DNA of 64,000 nt from Syncephalastrum monosporum B8922 (lineage: Eukaryota > Mucoromycota > Mucoromycetes > Mucorales > Syncephalastraceae). Each line of letters starts with the position of its first letter. Position 1 is the stretch's first letter. The notes beneath the pieces are model-generated. The model was not told the origin of the DNA and did no database searches. It worked only from the letters and a program-made list of their open reading frames with translations. Positions 10,167-21,115 of the stretch are shown piece by piece. The translations under genes were made by a program, and so were the position numbers. The DNA lies in contig JNEN01001217.1 in the NCBI GenBank assembly GCA_000697355.1, positions 1 to 64,000 of the forward strand, given 5' to 3'.

Positions 10167-11057
10167 ATGATCCTTGGTCGCTCCATCGTACTCGCTGCCT
10201 TGTGTCTCGGTCCCTTGCTGGCCCAAGAAACACATCCTAGAACGTCGTCCGATGCAGCACAGAGCCAGCAAGACGCATCCCGTTTCGATGCTGCAGCCAT
10301 AAGTGCTCTTCTCAATTCTGTGATGGCTGCTGCCCACGCCAGGCCGCACGTCGCGCCGTCGGCCGCCGAGACGGAATGGCAGAGCTCACCGCTTATCGGT
10401 CGCATGGAGAGCACGGATCGAGTTTCTATGATGGAACCTGCCGTGGCGCCTGCCACGCATGCCGCCTCTGCCATGCCAGCCACGCCAGCTGTCCCGCCGG
10501 CAACCCAAGCACCTCCGGCTGTGCCTGCTGCGCCTGCTGCTCCCGCCACGCCGCCGCCTCCCGCTCCCGCCAGCCCGGGTGCTCCGCTTGCGCCTGCTGC
10601 TCCCCAGCAAGCACCTGTGCAGCAAGAAGATGGCGTCGCTCCCGCTCCTGCCCCTGCTTCTCCTCCACCGCAGACACCTGCCGTGGCTGGCCCCGTCCAG
10701 CCGCACGAGCAGCCGCAGCCGGTGGCGCAAGGCGATGCTACGCCCTCGACAGGTCAAGTGAATCCGGAGCTCTCCAAGGCCCAGGTGCCTGTTCCCGTGC
10801 CGAGTGGAACCGAAACGAGCTCCACTGTGGTTCCTACAGCGGCCCCTACTCACACAAATCCTGCTGCGTCGGCCTCGATGACCAGCACAACGACGACGCG
10901 CACCACCATGTCATCCATGTCGCATTCCATGAGTAGCAGCGCCGCCCCGTCCCCTTCCCACTCCCCTGAGCCTTTACCCTCGAGTGCACTGAAGACGGCC
11001 GTGCCCCTCTGGTTCGTCCTATCGATGATCCTTTTCGGTGGCCTTGCTTCTGCTTGA
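10167..11057 (+). CDS. Pro/Ala/Ser/Thr-rich GPI-type cell-surface protein
   Basis: A single exon of 296 residues. The ATG at 10167 begins a signal peptide (MILGRSIVLAALCLGPLLA). The body is strongly Pro/Ala-rich (about residues 90-180) and then Ser/Thr-rich, suited to O-mannosylation. The last 20 residues form a hydrophobic tail (VPLWFVLSMILFGGLASA) ending the protein, the pattern of a GPI-attachment signal with a Ser/Ala-rich site before it. The inference is a wall-anchored mucin-like protein. No enzyme domain is visible. A TTG codon 15 bp upstream is in frame, but the ATG starts the signal peptide directly. Confidence 0.8.
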   Translation: MILGRSIVLAALCLGPLLAQETHPRTSSDAAQSQQDASRFDAAAISALLNSVMAAAHARPHVAPSAAETEWQSSPLIGRMESTDRVSMMEPAVAPATHAASAMPATPAVPPATQAPPAVPAAPAAPATPPPPAPASPGAPLAPAAPQQAPVQQEDGVAPAPAPASPPPQTPAVAGPVQPHEQPQPVAQGDATPSTGQVNPELSKAQVPVPVPSGTETSSTVVPTAAPTHTNPAASASMTSTTTTRTTMSSMSHSMSSSAAPSPSHSPEPLPSSALKTAVPLWFVLSMILFGGLASA

Positions 11058-11288
11058 GAAGCATCCATTTTATCAATTTGCTTTATAAATCTATGTTACA
11101 ATAAAGAGGAGAGAGGAGGAAGTAAAAAGAGAAAAAAAAAAAAGGTAAAATGAATATAGAAAGGGAGGAGAAGTTGCGAGTGACGAAACAACAAGAAAAA
11201 GTAAAGTAAAAGTGATTGTGTGATAGTGTGCGTGGGTATGCAAGAAAGACAAGAAAGAGAGAGAGAGAGAAAAAGAGGTGTTGTAGCA

Positions 11289-11847
11289 TTAGACGGCAAA
11301 AGATTCACCGCAGCCGCAGACACCTTTGGCGTTGGGGTTGTGGAAGACAAACTGGGAGGACAGCTTGTCTTCGACATAATCCATCTCTGAACCGAGGATA
11401 GTGATCAATGCCTTGGAGTCCACAAGTACAGTAACACCTATCACAATTGCATCTGGCATGAGTTCCCCAACCCGCAAACAATAAAAATAGCATGTGTGTG
11501 TAAACACTGCCGTATTCTCTTGCTTACCGTCTTGCTGCACGATCTCGTCAAATTTTCCCTTGGCATCAGTGAACTCGAGTATGTACGAGTTACCAGAGCA
11601 TCCCTTTTGACGTACGCCGACCCGGAGATATTGGGGAGTGGGACCCTCGGTCAATTTCTTTAATCTCGAAACGGCAGTGGGGGTCTATGCGTCAAGGATG
11701 AGTCATCGATGCATGGACAACGTCGATGGCACTTACCAAGGTAAGCGCCGCCTTTCTCAGTCGAAGTCGAGAGCTTCCCGACGCAGCTTGTTGCGTCGCT
11801 CGTGCCGAATTGGAGGCGGCTTGTCGTACGGCAGCTCCAAAAGACAT
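11289..11847 (-). CDS. ISA1: Mitochondrial iron-sulfur assembly protein Isa1 (A-type carrier)
   Basis: Three exons (11847-11737, 11684-11528, 11437-11289) give 138 residues. The N-terminus is rich in Arg/Ala/Ser with no acids, a mitochondrial targeting peptide. The mature part has the HesB/IscA signature: VRQKGCSG with the first Cys, then EMDYVEDKL, and the paired CGCG near the end (KGVCGCGESF). These three cysteines bind iron or a cluster. Isa1 with Isa2 helps build 4Fe-4S clusters for aconitase and lipoate synthase. Introns are 52 and 90 bp, all GT-AG. The match to yeast Isa1 is stronger than to Isa2 because of the KGCSG and NPNAKG wording. Confidence 0.93.
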
Positions 11848-12138
11848 GGTGTGTTAAGCGTGTAGTAAGAGTTGGAAGAAAAAAGGCGTGAAATTCAGCT
11901 GCTGGAAAATCTGACCGGGCAATGGAGAGAAGCGGAGGGCCACGTGACTTTAAATGAAAAAGAAAAGAAAAGAAAGATGTTCGTGCGCGCGTGTGCGTGT
12001 GCAACGCCAAAAACATAAAAAAAAAAGAGGGCAGTGGGCAATACGCAAGTATTACAACGTATTAGAAACGTGCTGTTGTGTCCTTCTCCCTTTCCATTCC
12101 TTTCTCCACTACTTTTCCTGTGCTTTTCTTTTGTTGTC

Positions 12139-14882
12139 ATGCACCGCAGTGACACTTCGTCTCGAGGGCTCAACTTCAAGTTGCCTGACAACCCCAACAA
12201 GCCAAAGAAGCTCAATTCACTCTTCCGCTTCACCACCAAAGAGCACAACCAGGATCCCACCACGGGGCTGCCTGCGACGGCAACGCCCGTGACCGAAGAG
12301 CACGAGCGCCGCACGCCCATCTCAGCCAACCACGATTCAACCGACTCCAACGACGACGACACCGACTCTATCAGCAACCAGCTCGGTCAGGGCCAGTACC
12401 GGCTGCGGGTGATCAACCCTGATCCCGACTCTGGGTCTTCCTCCTCCTCAGAATCAGAATCAGACGAAGAAAAAGAAGAAATAGAAGACGAGAAAGACCA
12501 GCCGAGTCAGCGTCAGAGTCAGAGCCAGAGTCAGAACCACAGTCAGAACCACAGTCTGTCTGCCTCGCCTTCCTCTGTCAAAGTCGAGATAAGTAAGAAT
12601 GCGCCTCTCGATGCCTCGCAGACCGTGCCGTACGTCTCGCAATTTCTTTCCACTGCGCCTTCCCCTTCGGTATCTTCCTTGTCCCTCCACAGCTCAGCTA
12701 TCCTTCCGCAGCAGCAGCAGCAGCACTTGAATCATGCTGTACAAACACATACACAAACACCACCTGCAGCGTCGCCTCTCGTACGCAAGCAGTCCAAGAC
12801 GGAAATGATGCTGGAGGATGTGCCCCAGACGGTGACCCATAAAACGACTACTGCTGGTCCCAGTAAGCCTTTTGATTTCCTCCCCCCTCTCGATCTTGTT
12901 CCCTTTGATCTGTCCTTACTGGAAACAGAACAACCTGCCACCACCACCACCAACACTGCTACGGTTACTGCTACTACTGCTCCTGCTACTACTACTGCTG
13001 CTACTTCGTCAGCTGCCCTGCATCCTCATACTGCGACCTTTCCACGTGTCGTACTGGGCCCCGCGTCACCACAACAAGACGTCTCTCGACCTATAAATAC
13101 CATCCATGCAGAGGAGGATGCCCCTTCCACGTGTAACAACTCGCCTCCCTCCACTTTGCCACCCTTCTCGCCACCACCTGTCTTTGCCACGCCCGCTTCC
13201 AGTCTCCACCACGGAGTCATGTCGCCGGATGGGAATCGTTCTGTCAGTGGGCAAAGCATGAGTGGGAATAGCATTTTGGTAAGTTGAAAAAAAAAAAAAA
13301 AAGAGAAAATGCGTGCGTGTGTGTGTGCATATGTGAGGGTTCGCCAGTATCTCTCGCCAAGAAGATTCAAAAAGAGTGAAGCTCATTTTTCTTATTTTTT
13401 CTTGGGTAACCACCCCCTTTTTTTCCCCTCTTGGATAGACCTCCGCCATGTCAACGCATGCGCCACACTCCCGCTATGCTCGAGCCTCTTACAGCCTAAC
13501 AAACAATCGCGATGCCCTGAGACTCTACCGCGAGATGGCCGAAAAAACCAACAGCCCCGAGGTCCAGCTGAGCTATGCCAAATACCTCCTCGAGATCGCC
13601 AGTCTTTACGACACCCCCGATAACAACCCACAAAAGGCATCCACCTTCAACGCACGGCGACCTTCCATTGTACGCGACACCTCGCACACCTTTGCCAGTC
13701 TGGACTCACGCCTGTCGGGCATGATGAAGCGCGGTCGTGCTAGCCTCCACCGACCCACGCCGAGCACAGGAGGTGACCTGTCGTCGGCCGAGAAGCGGCG
13801 CGAATTCGAAGACGAAGCGGTGCGGTGGGTCAAGCGTCTCGCGCGCGAAGGCCACCCCGAAGCAGCGTACATGTACGCGACCTGGATCGACGCGCAGCGC
13901 TACGGCCTCCGACCCAACCCGCCCAAAGCCTTCCGTCTGTACGAGGTCGCAGCCGCGCATGGCCAAGGCAAGCCGGAGGCCATGCTGGCGGCCGGCAAGT
14001 ACCTCGAAGCCCAGGGAGACGCCGCCGGGGCCGTCGCGCACTACAAGGCAGCCGCCGAACGGGGTCTTGTGGCGGCCGTCCATCGCATGGCCCAAGTTCA
14101 CCTCCACGGCCAGCTTGACCAGCGCCAAAATATGACGACTGGCCTGGCGTTGCTCGCGCAGGCCGCGCAGCACGCCACCGACGCGCATCCCGAGTCGCCC
14201 TTCTTGTTTGGTCAGGTCCTCGCCAACACCTACCCACGCGCCGACATCCCGAGCGAGCTCGTTTTGCCCTACGGCGGTGCGCACGCCGCCCCGCATTACT
14301 GGGAGCGCGCCGCGGCCTGGGGCCACCCGGAAGCCATGACCGAGATGGGCTGGGTGCACGAGCATGGTCTGTACGAGTACCCGGTCGACCTCGCCAAGGC
14401 CTTTAATTATTATGACAAGGCCGCTCACCACCAGTCGGTGGGTGCCATGCTCGGCCTCAGCAGGCTGTACAATGGCGGTTTTGAAGGTCCTGACGACGAA
14501 CCCCTCCACATTGCGCAGGACGTGTCTGGCTGGCTGGACGCGTCGGCTCGGAACGAGGATGAGGCATTCCGCTGGTGCCGCCGTGCCGTCGAACAGGATA
14601 ACGGGTTTGATAAAGCGCTCTATCTGTTAGGGTAAGTTTCTCGAAAGATATACCATCACTTCTTTCTTTTTTGTCTCAACAACCTCATGATGCTGCAGAT
14701 GGTATTACGAAATCGGATTTGGCGTCCCACGCGAATACAGCCGATCGTATCAACTCTACCAACGTGCCGCGGCCAAGGGCCATCCCGGCGCGCAAGAGCG
14801 TTTAAAGATTCTGGCGCAACAACAGCATGATACCTCCACAATCAATGAGAACGAGCCGCGGCAAACTTGTATAGTAATGTAG
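12139..14882 (+). CDS. SKT5: Skt5/Chs4-like chitin synthase activator with SEL1 repeats and CaaX
   Basis: Three exons (12139-13278, 13439-14631, 14699-14882) give 838 residues. Residues 1-380 are disordered, rich in Ser/Thr/Gln, with acidic Ser/Glu runs. From about residue 395 there are repeated SEL1-type helical pairs (for example AAYMYATWI, AMLAAGKYLEAQGD, AAAERG, AMTEMGWVHEHGLY). The protein ends in CIVM, a CaaX box; yeast Skt5 also ends in a CaaX box. The family brings class III chitin synthase (Chs3) to the membrane and activates it. The second exon starts with an in-frame Met that could be mistaken for the start, but the long first exon joins in phase through a 160-bp intron. An upstream GTG frame extension is ignored. 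Confidence 0.88.
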
Positions 14883-15353
14883 TGACGTTGCAAAGCTTGT
14901 ATGAATACCCCGATTTTCTTTGTCAATATATACATGTGTAAGAATGACGTGTGAAAAGTAATGTATTCGAGATGATGTCCGCCATAGCATATAGACCTTA
15001 TTTCCTGTTATCCCATATGGAACGTCAAGACCATTGGGCATTAGAAGACAATGCTATGATGGACCTTGATAATCCACCGCTGGAAGAAAACGGTAACAGA
15101 AAATGAAAGAACCCTTCTGGTCGTGACAATATCTTTATAATATATTCAAACATATACTGGCCTGCGACACGCTTCGCTTCGTCCAGTCGTGAACCTTCGC
15201 CCTACGTCCCAAGTAATTATTTCTAAACTTTATATATTTGGAATATAATTATCTTGTTTTATAACCAATTTAAAATGATTACCAATAGCTACTATTCCAT
15301 ACGTTTCGGATTGTGAGTGAGCCCCTTCGTCTGCGGCTTCAGGTCAACACAAC
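14883..15353. other. Intergenic, AT-rich, no gene seen
   Basis: SKT5 3' flank and AT-rich spacer. Nothing recognisable. Confidence 0.5.
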
Positions 15354-15735
15354 CTACACTTGGACTTTGGATCGCTCCTGTCCTCGTCGTAGGCCCAGTT
15401 GAACATATATATTGAAACTGCTACCCCCATAATGGCGACACCTGGCTGGGACAGTACGACGTTCGCGAAAGACACCGCCGCCGCGCTTCTGGAAGGCACC
15501 ACCACGACGCCCATTGGGGACAGGCGAAGGGTGCTGGCCGCCGGGACTGGCCATAGGAATCATGCTGCCACCATTTTCCAGGTAGTCTCTGCTGGATGTC
15601 CCTGATTTCTTGGAAGATATGGTCGAGGTCGGCGCACCGATTCTTGGACTACCTGCTGCTTCTTCTCCCTCTGTTGTTGCTCTCGCAGTCGCTGTTATTC
15701 TTGCTGCTGCTGTTTCTTCGGTGCATCGATGCTAA
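15354..15735 (-). pseudogene. Possible decayed Gln-rich / membrane protein remnant
   Basis: On the minus strand one frame reads Gln/Arg-rich (QRLREQQQREKKQQVVQ) and then, after an in-frame TGA, a hydrophobic stretch with VLSQPGVAIMGVAVSIYMFN and an acidic/Cys tail. Two in-frame stops (TAA and TGA) break it, and a second minus frame is open across the same place. This fits either a pseudogene or a gene with an intron I cannot place. No family was recognised. Confidence 0.3.
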
Positions 15736-16140
15736 GGGTGTTCAAGCACTACTCTACGCCGCCAGACAAGGCACATACCATGCCACAGTAGACAGGAAGT
15801 ACTCTACAGGAGATTATATATCAAAACCCTTCGTCTTCACAATGGTCCAGGGACATACGAGGCAACCAGAGACAAGGAGCAGTAAGCAACCAGAGCCGGC
15901 GAGATGCGACTACAGCTGGAAGATGCAGACAGAGACAGGGCAGTATTTAGGATAGAATATGGCAAAAAATCTTATGATCTATTTCATACAAAATAGAAGG
16001 CTATTTATACGGATGATGAGTGGATGTCAGGTAGACGAGAAAGGTGCTTGCTGTGATATGAAAAAGGCAATGTTATGATCGGATACGAAAAATGGAAGTA
16101 GTAAACGATAACAACATGATGATTTGAGGGGTATTTGATC
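15736..16140. other. Intergenic, no gene seen
   Basis: Plus frame 15596-15955 has a hydrophobic Leu-run but is antisense to the remnant at 15354-15735 and looks like a shadow. Nothing else was seen. Confidence 0.4.
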
Positions 16141-16775
16141 GGCCACCGCCGCCTCAGCCTTGCGGCCACCCCCTCCACTCTCCAACAAAAAGGATCGATT
16201 TCAACCACAGTAGCTGCCGCAGAATACATAGGATGATTCTCTATGCTAACTACAGCAACTCGTATGCATAGAGCTCTCCCCAGGGCGGGGGAGATAGCTA
16301 CCTCTGAAGATGTTTGAGCATGTATAATGTCTGTGTGAAGCAACCGCACATCCAATTACGAAATAGTTGTGATGAGGACGCGACAGCTTAAGACATAACC
16401 CTGTATACCGCAACGACCACAAATCTGTCTCAGGATGCACATAAGAACCCTGCCGTTCTACGGACACGACCCCCGTATCTCTCTGGCTGCTTTCTTCCCG
16501 CATTTTTGGCTGTGACGCGTATTGGCGCGTATTGTCATACCGGAAGATCCTTTACTTGTTTGACTATTGTTGCAAGCGATGATGACGACGCTAGAAAAAT
16601 ATGAATACAAAAGGTGCCTGAGCTAAATGAATAGGAGTTTCTGTAGTCAACTAAGAGAATCATCCTATCTTGGCTGGGACAGCTACTGTGGTTGAGATCC
16701 ATCACTATACAGCTGCAGAGTGGAGACGGGGAGGGGTGGCCGCATGGCTGAGAGGGGATTGGTTGGCTGTATCAA
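16141..16775. repeat. Imperfect inverted repeat, arms about 135-155 bp
   Basis: The segment 16141-16276 matches the reverse complement of about 16620-16775 with scattered mismatches and small gaps. Shared blocks are TGCGGCCACC, CTCCACTCT, TCAACCACAGTAGCTG, AGGATGATTCTC and ACTACAG. The arms flank a loop of about 340 bp with no coding frame. The shape is that of a MITE-like or foldback element, or of a long hairpin transcript. It lies 170 bp before the USP7-like fragment and the Fanzor 3' end. Confidence 0.7.
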
Positions 16776-16942
16776 TCATCTTTTAGAGGACAGCGAAATT
16801 CCGACGACAACATTTTACTGATAAAAAGGGAGGTACTGATTCATTGTTCTTTTTATTTCATACCAACCCAGTCGCTGCACTTAGGCACAGCAAATGCTCC
16901 GAGTGTATATCATTTGATTAGAAAGTATTGTCACCGGCGGTC

Positions 16943-17717
16943 ATGTCGCTAAAACAAAAAGATCCAACGGTACTGAAAATCACAATGAGTATATCCATAT
17001 GAGTATGCGAGTCTCTTCGTTGCTAATTCTTCGCCTTATGACAGATTGCGACTATTGAAACCTTTTACGTAAATCCTGGACTTGGTTTCATTGACCTTAC
17101 GGACCCCGAGAGCAAGAAGACCATACTGGCGCTTAGAGTCAAAAAGAGCAAGACATACAACGACTTCTTGCGCGATCTCAGTCTTTTCGTTAATGAGCCG
17201 ATAGAGAACTTTCAACTGTGGGCCATGATGAACAAAAGCGAAAACGCCAGAGAAAAGAAAAAGATGCGCGCATGTTCGCTGCTTTCTATGAAAGAAAGCA
17301 ACTCTGGTAAGTGTAACTTTATTCTCGTTCATTATTCTTTCAGCTGACAACATGTATATATTTTTAGTGATGGCGCATATTTACAGCGAAAAAGATGGAA
17401 CTGATGATGAGCTTTTCATCTATTTACAAAAGCGTGAAACTAATACGCAGCTAGAAAAAGATGACATATTGGTTTTTATTAAGCATCATATCAAGCATCG
17501 GCTGAAACGAACAAGACGAATGGAGTTTGAAAATTCAATTAGAGACGTTCTTTTTACGGGTGGAGAATGCTGTGAACTTACTAAGGAAACCTCGAAGCAT
17601 TTTTGTTATGCTGATATTTTCATTGTTGTTGTTGTGGTGGTGGAGTTGCCCGTGCTCGTGGTCGTGGAGGTGGTCTGGTCAAAATTGGAGGTCGACCGCG
17701 ACCCAAAGCCTCGTTGA
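16943..17717 (+). pseudogene. USP7/Ubp15-like ubiquitin hydrolase fragment (C-terminal UBL part)
   Basis: Three exons (16943-16969, 17045-17306, 17368-17717) join in phase. The text follows the C-terminal ICP0-binding/UBL region of USP7-type deubiquitinases: an RVKKSKTYNDFLRDLS block, FQLWAMM, DELFIYLQK, a DDILVFIKH block and an IRDVL block, in family order. There is no peptidase domain, so it cannot be a working protease. From about 17620 the frame runs over the 3' end of the Fanzor gene on the other strand and turns into low-complexity Val-rich sequence. It may be a truncated paralogue or a host-gene piece cut by the mobile element. Splice sites are still intact (the first donor, GTACTG, is weak). 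Confidence 0.5.
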
Positions 17718-20700
17718 ACGCGATGCGCCGAATGTTTCGACTGGCGTTGATATCGCGCTGCCACAATGTTCCGCACAGTTGACAAGCGAGAACACTGTTT
17801 AGCGCATAATCAAAGCCTTGGGGTTGAACTTTGGGCATCGGTCGGTAGTTGCACCGCGAACAGACTTGTGATGTGTAGTACTCGTCGATGGAAACAACGA
17901 CCAGCAGACCACACCGCTCTGCTTCTTTCAGCTTCTGGAAAAGGCGACGGGACAAGCCAGAATACTGCAATCCAGCCATGCTCGTCGCAAAGGTAGCACT
18001 TCCCAGAGCCACAAGCGGGATTCGTCCGGGAGCAGGTGGGCTGAAAGGTTTTTGGCGCCATTTCGAGACTTTCTTTTTCTTGGCAGGCCTACGTAAAAGG
18101 GTTCAGAGGGAATACTCGCTGACTTATAGAAATATTATACCTGAGAAGCGCTGCGGCAGAGGAGGTACTTGCGACGTTGCTGTATAAAGCTGTAAGAATT
18201 GCATCCTCATAGTCCAGATTCAAGAGAATACAAATACGTACCTTTCCTTGAGATCATCCTGCTCCTGCTCCTGCTCCTGCTCCTGTTGCTGCGCCTGTTG
18301 CTGCGCCTGTTGCTGCCCTCGTCTGCCACGCCTTGGTGGTCGGTCCCTGTGTTCGGTATTTCCCCGGCTTCGATATTTCTTGCCGCCATTCATAAAGATC
18401 TTGATCATCTCAGCGTCTGCTCGCTGCCTGCCTTTGTAATTCCAAAACCGGAGCTGTGGCATGAACTGGCCATAGAAGGCGCGTAGACGAGCAAAATGGC
18501 CGAGTCTGCTCCGAAGTCCGTTCACAAGAAGATCAAGGTGACTTGTCTTGAGCGTCTGCAGCTGCTGTTCAATCTCGCCAATCTGTTGGTCGTTCTTCTC
18601 TTGCAGTATACGTGCAGTGGTCTTCTTGAATCCAGCAAATGAGTAATACTCCGCGCTGCTCATCTTCCGGATCTCGTGTCTCTCCTCACCGTGGCCGTTG
18701 CTTGCTACGAATATCTCCTTGAGTCCTGGATCAGCACCCCAAAGGTCAAAGACCTGCTGCAGTTCGGCCTCGTCAAAGTCCTTTGCTTCCAAGTCAGGCA
18801 GCTCTTGCTGAGCGCGTCTTCTTGCCATGATAAAGTCGATACCATAGCCGTCTGTCCTGATTTCCATGGTGAATAGGTGGCGGGGCTGCGCTGTAGTTTC
18901 CCAACTAGCGATGATGTCGTCCACCTTGATGCTTGAAAAGTCGAATACGGCATTGAACAGGCGTAGATAGTCTGCACGAGAACGAGGACTCGTTGGAGCG
19001 ATGCCTGCTTGTCTGTGTAGCATTTCGCGAAGACCACTACGATAGATCAAAGCAGATAGATCTTGACCGTCCAAGGACGCGTAGCGCTTCTGGGATGACA
19101 TTTGTGGCATCAACGAAAATAAACGCCATGTGGTTGCTATCAAGTGCATTTCGGGCATGAAGCAATCTTCGCGCGGGACAGCGGATTCACCAGTTTGGCG
19201 GATATCATCCAAGAAAGTTCTTGAGTTCACGATAGATCGCCGGGCAGCGGCAATGGTTTCAGTTACGGCGAGGAGGGAAGCATCTCCTAGACGGTGGGCC
19301 ATGATGGTATCTTGGTTCTCGGCATTGACGGCATCCCGGATGCGTCTGCTTAACTGATTACGGTATCGTCTGCTGAAGCTGGCATACTCTGGCAGGTCGA
19401 GATCCCTGAGGGCAGCACGCGCCCACGCTGTCGTCGCTTCAACTTGCGGCTCTTCAGCTCTGGCCATCGCGGCCTCATTAGCATCCTCGATTTGGCGCAG
19501 ACAACGGAACATGAAACGCATGTACAGCTCTGGGTGAGACGATAGTCGTTCGAGGGTAATGGGCCGGGCGTTTTGACCACCCAAGAGCTCCACTGCACGG
19601 TCGACAAGGTTGTTGACGGTGTCTTGCAAGGCTTCTGTTTGCTCCACAGCATCTGGCCAATTTGGGGCAGCTTCACCGTCTGCGAAGCGGGCATATGCGT
19701 ACTTGGCGAGGCTTTTGGCTGCTTGCGGTTCGGGGTGCTCGTCGCTCTCCAGAAGACTGTATTGGAAGTACTTGAGGGCACGGGACTGGAAGCGCTCCGT
19801 CAACGAATTGACAAAAGACGTTTTCATCTCTCGAGCCAAAGAGGATCTCGAGTGCGCGTAGGGTAATCGCCGCCGTTCCTGTGCCACCAGGCAATGCGCG
19901 TCATTGTTGATTTCTTGCTGGTAGGCAGCAAAGACGTCTTGTAGCTCCTGGGCGGGAATCCTTTCGTTCTGGGTTGTGACAAAGGGCGACCCATTCACCA
20001 GCTGTATGCAGGCAAAAAAGAAGGGCTGGGAGAATATCGCTGCAGGTGGCGGATCTTGCTCGCGAGTGGAGAGTCTGTGCAGCAGGTAAAAATGTGCAAA
20101 CGCGTATGTTTTGCCGGCAACTTCCGTGATATACTCTGACAGCAGATTGGCCTCTTGCTTGAAGCGCTCACGCGGAGCATTCTCGAGGCGCAGGACACTT
20201 GCAAGTCCGCTCTTGCGGGTGAAGTTTGTGTAATCCGGGCCGAGCAGTCTCTTCATGCGCTCATCAGTGGACTCGACGTGGAAGAGGCACAGTGAGCTGG
20301 AGACATTGCTGTGGTGTCGTTCTGGGTCGTAGGCGCCAGCGTTCACGCAGCGGGAGCAAGCCGGTGTTTTGGGGTTCTTGATCTTGCGCTCCCGCTCGAT
20401 CTTGCCTTTGGTACGGCCCCGTTTTGCAGCCTCACGCACTGATTCCGAGACACTGGAGCTCGCTTTGCTGGACATGCTCTCTCGGCGACCGGACGCCGTC
20501 CCATACTTTTTGTTGTATGGGCACTTTTTCGTGCGCGCGTCCTTATGGCCAGCCTGCCCACAGCGCTTGCATATCGGAACCTCAGTTGCTGGAGCTTGAG
20601 GATCTTGTGGGGCTTGAGGATCTTGTGGATCTTGAGGGGCCGCTGGCTCGGGTGCTCCTACTGGAAACCCGTAGTGGAACCGGCAGAGCTTCGAGGTTGC

Positions 20701-21115
20701 GTCACGGTGCCCGGCTAGGTTGCAGTGCAGGCAGACACACTGGGCTTGCATGGCAGCTTCCTCTTCCTCCATGCGTCTCTTCTTCTCCGCCTTCTTGCGG
20801 ATGATGAGCTCCAGGGGCGATTCTTGTGCAAAGCGGAGCACAAAAGGCTCGGCGCTCCCGTGGAAGTCAATCCGGGCTCGCTTCTGGGCTCTCCCACTAC
20901 CGCAATATTTGAGTATGAATAACAGTGAAATTGGTGTCATCACCGACATTATTATATACCTTTCATCGAGAGGGTCTTCAACGTCGCTGCCCTCGTACTG
21001 GTCCTCGCCAGTGGTTCGGGCTCTTTTCTTTCTATTGTTTGAAACAAGCCATAACACAGATAAGCAACCTCTTGATATGGATGTCAGTCTATCATTCATA
21101 CCCTTTATCGACCAT
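17620..21115 (-). CDS. Fanzor (eukaryotic TnpB-like RNA-guided nuclease), apparently intact
   Basis: Five exons (21115-21102, 21031-20960, 20896-18242, 18179-18141, 18088-17620) join in phase to 1082 residues. Two zinc knuckles of the form C-x2-C-x4-H-x7-C sit at about residues 84-100 and 138-154 (the second reads CKRCGQAGHKD), typical of long Fanzors. The RuvC core is split as in the family: RuvC-I WGADPGLKEIF (Asp about 751), then a LVALGSATF block, VSIDEYYTSQVCSRC (Glu about 996), a second Cys pair CQLC, and RuvC-III QRDINASRNI (Asp about 1039). Fanzors are known to use a shifted glutamate, and the DEYxTS position fits that. All three acidic residues and the four zinc Cys are present, with no stop or frameshift. 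The last two introns were needed to restore the family frame. Fanzor proteins cut DNA guided by an RNA encoded beside the 3' end. A Gln/Glu-rich linker precedes the last exons. Confidence 0.9.

Noticed and set aside
13706..14509. 267-codon minus-strand frame opposite the SEL1 repeats
   Set aside because: Mirrors the repeat gene; no recognisable protein text.
17810..18061. Cys-rich minus frame with TNPACGSGKCYLCDEHG
   Set aside because: Looks like a zinc motif but is out of frame with the Fanzor RuvC-II and RuvC-III blocks, which need the neighbouring frame.
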